Assembly: GCA_035544515.1 (NCBI GenBank)
Contig: DATKEG010000010.1
Coordinates: 1 to 62,192 of the forward strand
Direction: 5' to 3'
DNA from: DATKEG01 sp035544515
GTDB lineage: Bacteria; Acidobacteriota; Vicinamibacteria; Fen-336
Length of the DNA stretch: 62,192 nucleotides
Shown: piece by piece, positions 1 to 8,805 of the stretch
How positions within the stretch are numbered: the first letter of the stretch is position 1
How the letters are laid out: the number at the start of each line of letters is the position of its first letter
The notes under the pieces: model-generated
The model's input: the letters and a program-made list of their open reading frames with translations, nothing else
What the model was told of the DNA's origin: nothing
Database searches by the model: none
Translations under genes and position numbers: made by a program

Positions 1-106
1 GATGCCGCATCCCGAGCGGGCGGCCGAGCCGCTGCTGGGATCGGCCGACGGCCGCAGGGTGTTCGAGGCCCTGGTGCGGTCGCGGGCGCCCGCGTTAACG
101 GCCTAG
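1..106 (+). CDS. purQ: PurQ, phosphoribosylformylglycinamidine synthase glutaminase subunit (3' end only)
   Basis: Only the last 34 codons and the stop (TAG at 104-106) are in the window; codons are in phase from base 2. The visible residues begin MPHPERAAEPLLG, which carries the His and Glu of the class I glutamine amidotransferase triad as found at the C-terminus of PurQ. PurQ supplies ammonia to PurL for formylglycinamidine ribonucleotide synthesis. purL follows 1.9 kb downstream on the same strand, which fits. The last 12 bases overlap tail to tail with the convergent desaturase gene. Family assignment rests on this short but typical tail and on context. Confidence 0.8.
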   Translation, partial: MPHPERAAEPLLGSADGRRVFEALVRSRAPALTA

Positions 107-1507
107 CAGCCCCACGACCCGGGCGCCCCAGGGGCAGTAGCTGCCGTCGCAGACCTCGATCGCGACCTCCACCATGCGTACGCGCTCGGGATCGAAGTGC
201 CACGACCACGGCGCGTTGAAGGAGCCGTCGCCCGGCCGCAAGGGGCCGAGGGGAAACATCGCGTTCCGGCCGCGGAAGCTCTCCGTGGCGAGGCGGATCG
301 TCTCCGGGTCGGTGGCGCGGAGCACGAACGTCTCGCGGTCCACCGCCACCAGGAACTCGGCGAAGGGGCTTGCCGCGCGGTCGGAGCCGCATCCCGCGAG
401 GAAGAACCCGCCGAGCGCGACGAGGCGCGCGGCCTCGAGCGGGGCGGCCCAGCGCTTGCGCTCGAACAGGCCGCCCAGCGCCACCAGGCTCACGGCGACG
501 AAGACCGCGCCCTTCCCGAGCCACGACGGGGGGATCTCCGCCTGGCGGAAGAGCAGCAGCGAGGCTCCGCCGAGCACGGCGGCGAACTGGAGGAAGCCAT
601 ACCAACCCAGCCAGCGCGGGATGGGCGTGTCCCACTTCCGATAGCTGGCCGCGTCCACCTCGGGTGCCGGCTGGAACCCGCCGAGGTCTTCCGGCTGCCA
701 GCCCGGTGGCTTCACGAAGAGCCGCACGCGGTCGGAGAGCCGGCGCGTTCTCTTCGCCATGTCCCACAGCTCCACCCAGTAGTGCAGGTTGGCCCATACC
801 GGGTTCCAGCTTCGGAGTGGGCTGGTGATGCCGTAGACCGGCTCCTCTTCCTCCCGCTGGTACGTGCCGAAGAGCCGATCCCACACGATGAGCGTCCCCC
901 CGTGGTTCCGGTCGATGTATCTGGGGTTCCGGCCGTGGTGGACACGGTGGTTCGAGGGCGTGTTGAGCACCCACTCGAGCGGACCCAGGCGGCCGATGGT
1001 CCGGGTGTGGATCCAGAACTGGTAGAGCGTGTTGAACGACGACACGGCCAGGAACATCAGCGGCGGAAAGCCCAGGAGGGCCAGGGGCAAATAGAAGAAC
1101 CAGGAGATCCAGCCCTGGAAGGCGCCCTGCCGCAGGGCCACCGCGAGGTTGTAGTCCTCGCTCTGGTGGTGCACGACGTGGGCGGCCCAGAACGCGTTGA
1201 CCTCGTGGCTCAGCCGGTGGAACCAGTAGTAGAGGAAGTCCACGCCCAGGAAGCAGAGCGCCCAGGCGGCCAGGGACGCGCTCGACACGTCGAGGACCCG
1301 ATGGCGCTCGTAGAGGAACAGGTAGCCCGCGAACAGCCCGGTCTTGACGAAGACCTCCAGAAGCTGCTGCAGGATCCCGCAGGAGAGGTCGTTGAGCGAG
1401 TCGCTCAGCCGGTAGTAGTCCTTCTCCAGGATCCGGGTGATGACCAGCTCGAGGGCGATCAGGACGAAGAAGACGGGGATGGCCAGTACGATGTAGTTCA
1501 CCGGCAT
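95..1507 (-). CDS. Sterol desaturase/fatty acid hydroxylase family protein fused to a lipoprotein-like BP74-type domain
   Basis: 470 residues. The N-terminal part (about 1-260) is a membrane di-iron hydroxylase of the sterol desaturase family: several hydrophobic segments and the histidine clusters HRLSH (97-101), HVVHH (110-114) and NHRVHH (186-191). Family members oxidise lipid or sterol acyl chains in the membrane. Two further hydrophobic segments lie at about 300-347, and residues 355-373 look like a lipoprotein signal ending in LAGC (370-373). Residues 385-455 (TFVLRATDP, NAPWSWHFDP, VAIEVCDG) resemble the calcium-binding BP74 domain. Usual desaturases are about 300 residues, so the C-terminal 150 are extra. 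ATG start; a TACAAT box (1519-1524) ends 11 nt upstream and no Shine-Dalgarno is visible. The substrate is unknown. Confidence 0.8.
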   Translation of the reverse strand: MPVNYIVLAIPVFFVLIALELVITRILEKDYYRLSDSLNDLSCGILQQLLEVFVKTGLFAGYLFLYERHRVLDVSSASLAAWALCFLGVDFLYYWFHRLSHEVNAFWAAHVVHHQSEDYNLAVALRQGAFQGWISWFFYLPLALLGFPPLMFLAVSSFNTLYQFWIHTRTIGRLGPLEWVLNTPSNHRVHHGRNPRYIDRNHGGTLIVWDRLFGTYQREEEEPVYGITSPLRSWNPVWANLHYWVELWDMAKRTRRLSDRVRLFVKPPGWQPEDLGGFQPAPEVDAASYRKWDTPIPRWLGWYGFLQFAAVLGGASLLLFRQAEIPPSWLGKGAVFVAVSLVALGGLFERKRWAAPLEAARLVALGGFFLAGCGSDRAASPFAEFLVAVDRETFVLRATDPETIRLATESFRGRNAMFPLGPLRPGDGSFNAPWSWHFDPERVRMVEVAIEVCDGSYCPWGARVVGLLGR

Positions 1508-1614
1508 GACCGCCGCGCATTGTAACGAGAGGAGCCGAGGTGGGTAAACCGACGCGACCTACGCGGCGAAGGGGACGATCCGCCTGCTGGAAAGCGCCGT
1601 GGCGTGAGAGCGCG

Positions 1615-1929
1615 CTAGTTCAACTGCGGGGAGACGGTCTCGCGCCGGTCGGGGCCCCGCCGCCGGTTCTCGCCCGGCGCCCCGTCCGCGGCACGCCGGC
1701 GCTCGTTGAGCCGCCGGTCGAGGACCACCGGGATGCCGGTGTCGCCGAGCAGCTTCTCCAGCGCGGGTACGAGGTCGGCGTAGCGCACGGGCACCACCAG
1801 CGTGGGCACCCGGCCGCCCCGCGTCCTGGCCACCGTCTGGCAGCCGACGCACATGCCGTGGCTGATGAGCAGGCGGTCGGTGGGGTCCGCTTTGATGAAG
1901 CGCTTGCACCAGGCGCAGACGGTGATCAT
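1615..1929 (-). CDS. Small zinc-ribbon-like protein of unknown function
   Basis: 104 residues. The N-terminus has two CxxC pairs about 20 residues apart (CAWC near residue 5 and CVGC near residue 28), a typical zinc-ribbon knuckle arrangement. The middle part (about 40-70) looks like a small alpha/beta segment and the C-terminus is Arg-rich and probably disordered. No enzyme family is recognised. It lies on the minus strand between purQ and purL. A TATGCT box at 1944-1949 ends 14 nt before the ATG, suggesting its own promoter and a very short leader. Confidence 0.6.
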   Translation of the reverse strand: MITVCAWCKRFIKADPTDRLLISHGMCVGCQTVARTRGGRVPTLVVPVRYADLVPALEKLLGDTGIPVVLDRRLNERRRAADGAPGENRRRGPDRRETVSPQLN

Positions 1930-2024
1930 GGCGAGATGGGCCTAGCATACCGGAATACGGCGGAAGCACCAGGGGCGGCGCCCTCCGCCCCTCCGCCCCT
2001 CCTCCACTACAATGCTCGAGCTCC

Positions 2025-4241
<2,217 letters not shown>

Positions 4242-4311
4242 CGTCGGGTGCTTGGTCGACGCCGCGCGTTCGGATAACATCCGGAGGATCAGCGATGTCA
4301 GGTCCCCTCCC

Positions 4312-5751
4312 ATGACCCGGCGCGTCGCCCTCGAGGAGGACCGTTTCCGCGACCGGTGCGGTCTTTTCGGCATCTTCGGCCATCCGGAGGCGGCTCGCCT
4401 CGCCTACCTGGGCCTCTACGCCCTGCAGCATCGCGGGCAGGAATCGGCCGGAATCGTGGCCGCGGAGGGCGACCGGCTTCGCTTGGAGAAGGGCATGGGG
4501 CTCGTCAACGACGTGTTCGACGAGCGGAAGATCGAGTCGCTTCCCGGCGACCGTGCCATGGGCCACGTGCGCTACTCCACCGCGGGGGACACGGTGGGTG
4601 CCAACGCCCAGCCCATCCTCATCGACTGTCACCGCGGGCCCATCGCGCTCGGCCACAACGGCAACCTGGTGAACGCGGCCAAGCTGCGCACCGACCTGGA
4701 AGCGGCCGGCTCCATCTTCCAGTCCACCTCGGACACGGAGGTGATCCTCCACCTCTACGCGCGCAGCCACCGCGAGAAGCTCGAGGACGCCATCGCGGCC
4801 AGCCTGTCCAAGGTGATGGGCGCGTTCTCGCTGCTCTTCCTCACGCCCGAGGCGCTGGTGGCGGCGCGCGACCCCTGGGGCTTCCGCCCGCTGGCCATCG
4901 GCAGGCTCGAAGGCGCCTGGATCGTCACGTCCGAGACCTGCGCCCTCGATCTCATCGACGCGGAATACGTGCGCGACGTGGAGCCCGGTGAGCTGGTCGT
5001 GATCGACGGCGACGGCCTGCGCTCGTTCCGGCCGTTCCCACCCGAGCCCGTCCGCCAGTGCGTGTTCGAGCACGTCTACTTCGCGCGTCCCGACAGCCTG
5101 GTGTTCGGCCGCAACGTGCTCTCCTCGCGCCTGCTGCTGGGCCGGCAGCTCGCGCGGGAGGCCCCCGCCGACGCGGACATCGTGGTGCCCGTGCCGGACA
5201 GCGGGATGGGCGCGGCCCTGGGTTACTCGCAGGAGAGCGGCCTGCCCTTCCAGTGGGGCCTCATTCGCAACCACTACGTGGGCCGCACGTTCATCGAGCC
5301 GCGGCAGGCCATCCGGTCGTTCGGAGTCAAGGTCAAGCTCAATGCCGTGCGCAGCGTGCTGGAGGGCCGCCGGGTGGTGCTGATAGACGACTCCATCGTG
5401 CGCGGCACGACCTCGGGCAAGATCGCGAGCATGGTGCGCGAGGCCGGCGCGCGCGAGATCCACTTCCGCGTGAGCAGCCCCCCCACCACCGGGCCCTGCT
5501 ACTACGGCATCGACACCCCCACCCGGGCCGAGCTGATCGCGGCCACGCACGGCCTCGACGAGATCCGGCGGCACATCGGCGCGGACAGCCTCGCCTACCT
5601 TTCGCAGGAGGGGCTGCTGGCCGCCGTGGGGGACGCCGAGGGCAATCGCTTCTGCACGGCCTGCTTCAGCGGCCGGTATCCGGTGGCGGTGGCCAACGGC
5701 GAGAAGTGGCAGCTCGACCTGTTCGCCGAGAAGAGCGGTGTCAAGGCCTGA
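4312..5751 (+). CDS. purF: PurF, amidophosphoribosyltransferase
   Basis: 479 residues from ATG 4312. It commits PRPP to purine synthesis by forming phosphoribosylamine. The Ntn-hydrolase glutaminase domain begins at the Cys of RCGLFGIFG (residue 16), so a propeptide of about 15 residues is probably removed. The PRPP loop is VVLIDDSIVRGTTS near residue 360. Cysteines in CVFEH, GPCYYG and FCTAC match the ligands of the oxygen-sensitive 4Fe-4S form seen in Bacillus subtilis. The frame is open to GTC/GTG-less sequence upstream, so 4312 is the likely start, although no good Shine-Dalgarno precedes it. It overlaps the next gene by 14 nt. Confidence 0.95.
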   Translation: MTRRVALEEDRFRDRCGLFGIFGHPEAARLAYLGLYALQHRGQESAGIVAAEGDRLRLEKGMGLVNDVFDERKIESLPGDRAMGHVRYSTAGDTVGANAQPILIDCHRGPIALGHNGNLVNAAKLRTDLEAAGSIFQSTSDTEVILHLYARSHREKLEDAIAASLSKVMGAFSLLFLTPEALVAARDPWGFRPLAIGRLEGAWIVTSETCALDLIDAEYVRDVEPGELVVIDGDGLRSFRPFPPEPVRQCVFEHVYFARPDSLVFGRNVLSSRLLLGRQLAREAPADADIVVPVPDSGMGAALGYSQESGLPFQWGLIRNHYVGRTFIEPRQAIRSFGVKVKLNAVRSVLEGRRVVLIDDSIVRGTTSGKIASMVREAGAREIHFRVSSPPTTGPCYYGIDTPTRAELIAATHGLDEIRRHIGADSLAYLSQEGLLAAVGDAEGNRFCTACFSGRYPVAVANGEKWQLDLFAEKSGVKA

Positions 5752-6616
5752 CACCCTGCCGCGGCTGCTGGCGGTGGGCCACGTGACCTGGGACAAGCGC
5801 CCGGAGGGCGACGTGGCCGGCGGCTCGGTCACCTACGCCACGGCCACGGCCCGCAAGCTGGGGTGGGAGGCCGCGGCCCTCACCACGTGCGGACCGGAGT
5901 TCGACGAGAAGGACATGCTGCCGGGCGTGCCCGTCTTCCTCCAGCGCAGCCCGGCCACCACGCGGTTCGTCAACGAGTACGGTCCCGACGGCGTGCGCCA
6001 CCAGGTGCTGCTCGCGCGCGCCGGCCAGGTCCACGTGGGGCCGCTGCCCGACGAGTGGCGCCGGCCCGACGTGCTGCTCCTGGCGCCACTGGCCGGCGAG
6101 ATCGAGGGGGCGCTGGCGCCCTCGTTCGAGGCGGAGGCGGTGGGCGCCGTGGCCCAGGGCTGGGTGCGCGACTTCGCCTCCGACGGCACGGTCTCGCCGC
6201 GTGAGTGGCGCGATCCGGGCGCGGCGCTCGCCGGCGTGCACGCGCTCTTCGTCTCCCAGCACGACCTGCCTCCGGGCGGGCCGCAGCCGCGCGACTTCCT
6301 GACCTGGGTACCCATGGTGGCGGTCACCCGGGGCTGGCGCGGCGCGATACTCCACACGCGCGAAGCCACCCACGACGTGCCGGGGCTGCCCCGGCCCGAG
6401 GTGGACCCGACGGGCGCGGGCGACGTGTTCGCCGCCGCGTTCCTCGTGCGCTACCACGAGACCGGCGACCCGCTCGAGGCGGCGGCCTTCGCCAACTGCG
6501 CGGCATCGTGCGCGGTGGAGGGCGTCGGCGCCTCCAGCCTGGGCGACCGGGTCGAGGTGGAGCGGCGGATGGAGGAGCGCACCAAGCGCGTGGAGGACGC
6601 GGAATGGGACGAATGA
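5738..6616 (+). CDS. PfkB/ribokinase-family carbohydrate or nucleoside kinase
   Basis: 292 residues from a GTG that overlaps the 3' end of purF. The N-terminal glycine motif (DVAGGSVTYATATARKLG, about 25-42) and the C-terminal signature DPTGAGDVFAAAF (about 223-235), containing the catalytic Asp of the anion hole, place it in the PfkB family. These enzymes phosphorylate sugars or nucleosides. The overlap with purF and the ATGA overlap with the next gene show co-translation with purine genes, so a nucleoside-salvage role is possible, but the substrate cannot be read from sequence. Confidence 0.85.
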   Translation: MSRPDTLPRLLAVGHVTWDKRPEGDVAGGSVTYATATARKLGWEAAALTTCGPEFDEKDMLPGVPVFLQRSPATTRFVNEYGPDGVRHQVLLARAGQVHVGPLPDEWRRPDVLLLAPLAGEIEGALAPSFEAEAVGAVAQGWVRDFASDGTVSPREWRDPGAALAGVHALFVSQHDLPPGGPQPRDFLTWVPMVAVTRGWRGAILHTREATHDVPGLPRPEVDPTGAGDVFAAAFLVRYHETGDPLEAAAFANCAASCAVEGVGASSLGDRVEVERRMEERTKRVEDAEWDE

Positions 6617-7164
6617 ACGCCCTGCTGCTGTCGTTGCTGTCGCTCGCGGCCGCGCCGCCACCCGCGCCGGAGGCCGTGGTCGAGACCGCGCACGGCTCCT
6701 TCGTGATCCGCCTGCGAAAGGACCTGGCGCCGCTCCACGTCGCGCACTTCGTGAAGACGGCCAAGGCCGGCGGCTACGACGGCACGACGTTCCACCGGAT
6801 CATCCCCGGCGGGATCGTGCAGGGCGGCGACCCGATCTCGAAGGACGAAGCGCGCACCGCCGAATACGGCCGCGGTGGCCTCGGGCGGCTCGCGGCCGAG
6901 TTTTCGGAGCTTCCCTTCACGCGCGGGGTGGTGGCGGCGGCGCGCCGGCCGTCCAGTGTCGACAGCGGCGGCAGCCAGTTCTTCATCGTGCTCACGGACC
7001 AGCCGGCGCTCAGGGGCCAGTACACGATCTTCGGCGAGGTCTCGGAGGGCCTGGACGTGGTGGACGCCATCGGCCGCACGCCCGTCCTGGGCGACAAGCC
7101 CGCGGCGCGGGTCGAGATGCGCAAGGTGAGCGTCCGTGAGGCGCTCACGCCGGCCGTGCCCTGA
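6613..7164 (+). CDS. Secreted cyclophilin-type peptidyl-prolyl cis-trans isomerase
   Basis: 183 residues from ATG 6613, which overlaps the previous stop as ATGA; an ATG three codons upstream is also possible. A short hydrophobic signal sequence (about 1-18) implies export to the periplasm. The cyclophilin fold is shown by FHRIIPGGIVQGGDP near 60, the active-site stretch GSQFFIVLTDQP near 117 and FGEVSEGLDVVD near 140. The family isomerises Xaa-Pro bonds during folding. It is the last gene of the purL-purF-kinase run and its stop is 6 bp from the convergent barrel gene. Confidence 0.9.
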   Translation: MNALLLSLLSLAAAPPPAPEAVVETAHGSFVIRLRKDLAPLHVAHFVKTAKAGGYDGTTFHRIIPGGIVQGGDPISKDEARTAEYGRGGLGRLAAEFSELPFTRGVVAAARRPSSVDSGGSQFFIVLTDQPALRGQYTIFGEVSEGLDVVDAIGRTPVLGDKPAARVEMRKVSVREALTPAVP

Positions 7165-7170
7165 CGCCCT

Positions 7171-8136
7171 TCAGCGCGACCAGCCGACGGAGACGATGAG
7201 CGGATAGTCGAGCTGCGCGCCGCGGGCGTGGGTGACCAGGGGCACGCTCAGCGCCAGGCGCAGGCCGCCCATGCCCGAGAGTCCGCGCACGACGGCCAGG
7301 GTCAGCAGCAGGTCGGTGCGGCCCAGGTTGCCTTCCTCCTCGTCGAGCCGGCCGTCCCAGCGTTCGGGCTGCTCGCGCTGCAGCTCCAGGGCGAGGCTCG
7401 CGCTCCAGGCGCGCGAGACCGGCCGATCCGCCAGGGCGCCGAGCAGGTAGCGGTGGCCGGCCTGGTACCCGTGCCCGTTCTCGTAGAGCGCGAGGCGGGC
7501 GAGGCCGCTGATCGTGACGCCCCAGGCCCCCAGCCGGCGGCCGGTCATCAGGCCGAGGAGCGGATCGAACGTGCCCGTCCCGAGCTGGATGTGCTGGTGG
7601 GACTCCCCGCGGCGCCCGAGCTCGACCGGGGTCGGCCCGGTGGAGCCCAGGGGGACGGTGACGCCCAGGCGCGCGGCCGTGGTCCAGGCCGCGCCCGGCC
7701 GTGCCGCATGCAGCATCAGCCAGGGGTCGCCCGCGCCGGCCACCGTCTCGTTGCGGTGGTGCAGGTCCGGGTCCAGGGGAGAGAAGGGCCGGCGGTCCTC
7801 GTCCTCGTAATCCACGCGCGTGGTCGCGGTGCGGATGGGGGTGACGAGCTCCAGTCCGAGGTTGCGGGCGAGGCCCACCGAGGTCGAGACCGTGGTCTCG
7901 GACAAGGTCACGTCCAGGACGTGCCAGTAGTCCCGCGCCGCCTCCACCGCCGTGTGCTCGGTATGCACGCGCGTGCCGGTTCCGGTGAGGGAGAACCGCC
8001 ACACCCCCGGAGGCGGGGGAAGGAGGGCCGACCCGCCGACCGGCAGGTTGGGGTTGGTTCAGCCGGCTCAGCCGCCCGCGGCCCAGGTGGCGGAGGCGGC
8101 GAACCAGAGGAGCGCGGTGAGCGCGAAGCGCCTCAC
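7171..8136 (-). CDS. Predicted selenoprotein: outer-membrane barrel with Sec-x-x-Sec after the signal peptide (two in-frame TGA)
   Basis: The GTG at 8136-8134 overlaps the stop of the HMA-thioredoxin gene as GTGA. The frame encodes the signal peptide MRRFALTALLWFAASATWA, then AGG, TGA (8070-8068), Ala-Gly, TGA (8061-8059), then TNPNLPV and about 295 uninterrupted codons to 7171. If both TGA encode selenocysteine the product has 321 residues with Sec23 and Sec26 in the layout of a CxxC motif. The rest alternates short hydrophobic and polar stretches and ends near a tryptophan, like a beta-barrel porin or transporter-type outer-membrane protein. Other genes here use TGA as an ordinary stop, so this is not a changed genetic code. 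The alternative is a pseudogene, with a shorter frame starting at GTG 8004. No selA, selB, selC or selD lies in the window. Confidence 0.6.
8031..8048 (-). promoter_or_regulatory. Bacterial SECIS-like hairpin
   Basis: On the minus strand ACCTGCC (8048-8042) pairs with GGCGGGT (8037-8031), seven pairs with one G-U, around the tetraloop GGTC (8041-8038). The loop begins 17 nt after the second TGA and 26 nt after the first. In the Escherichia coli fdhF SECIS the apical GGUCU loop begins 18 nt after UGA, and its G and U contact SelB. Spacing and loop therefore fit a bacterial SECIS. That it works is inference. Confidence 0.6.
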
Positions 8137-8786
8137 GGCGCGTCGAGAGCGCGGTCGAGCTTCTCGAAGTCGATGCCCTGGATGTCGGTTCGCTTGCCGG
8201 ACGGCGAGAACACGATGACGTAGGGCAGCGCTTCGAAGCGCGAGCCCAGCTCGCGCGCCAGCGGCGTGTCGAAGTCCACCACGTTGAGCTTGCGCACGGC
8301 CACGTCGGCGCGGTCCGCGACGATCTGCCGCAGGCGCTCGTCCACCTGCCGGCAGGGTCCGCACCAGTCCGCGTACACGTCGAAGACGGTGTACCTGGCG
8401 GGCACGCGGAGACGGTCGAGCGGGCCCACCGCCGCGCCGTCGCGCACGAGCGTGGCCACGTCCGCGCCCGCGGGATATGCGACCGGGGGGAGGTAGGACC
8501 CCTGGCCGGGTCCCGGCACCGCCGTCATGCCGGCCCGCTCCACCGCGGCGATGACGGCCCCGTCGGGGACCTCGTCCGCCAGCTTCACCGTCAGCTCGAC
8601 CTTGTGGATGTCGAACTCCGCCTTCTTGACGCCCTTGACCTTCTTCAGCTCGTCCTTGATCTCGTCGCCGCACTGCCCGCAGTCCGCGCCCTGGATCGAG
8701 AAGACCTGCGTCCTCTCCGCGCGGGCGCCGGCGGCGAGGCCCAGCACGAGGGCGGGCAGGAGGAAGGGGAGTGCGGGCGGTGTCAT
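8133..8786 (-). CDS. Secreted heavy-metal-associated (HMA) domain-thioredoxin fusion protein
   Basis: 217 residues. A signal peptide (1-23, ending ARA) is followed by a metal-binding HMA domain with GADCGQC (Cys36 and Cys39), then by a linker and a thioredoxin fold with WCGPC at 141-145 and the cis-Pro region ALPYVIVF. HMA domains carry Cu, Hg or Zn; WCGPC thioredoxins reduce or exchange disulfides, here in the periplasm. The stop overlaps the start of the predicted selenoprotein, so the two are probably made together and may act in one redox or metal pathway (inference). TACACT at 8793-8798 ends only 6 nt before the ATG, which suggests a leaderless mRNA. Confidence 0.88.
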   Translation of the reverse strand: MTPPALPFLLPALVLGLAAGARAERTQVFSIQGADCGQCGDEIKDELKKVKGVKKAEFDIHKVELTVKLADEVPDGAVIAAVERAGMTAVPGPGQGSYLPPVAYPAGADVATLVRDGAAVGPLDRLRVPARYTVFDVYADWCGPCRQVDERLRQIVADRADVAVRKLNVVDFDTPLARELGSRFEALPYVIVFSPSGKRTDIQGIDFEKLDRALDAP

Positions 8787-8805
8787 CGGTCCAGTGTAGC
8801 CGAGC

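Noticed and set aside
7171..8004. The barrel gene starting at GTG 8004 as an ordinary short gene
   Set aside because: This start would leave out the signal peptide that an outer-membrane barrel needs, while an in-frame signal peptide lies just upstream, coupled to the previous gene. Kept only as the fallback if the TGA codons prove to be stops.
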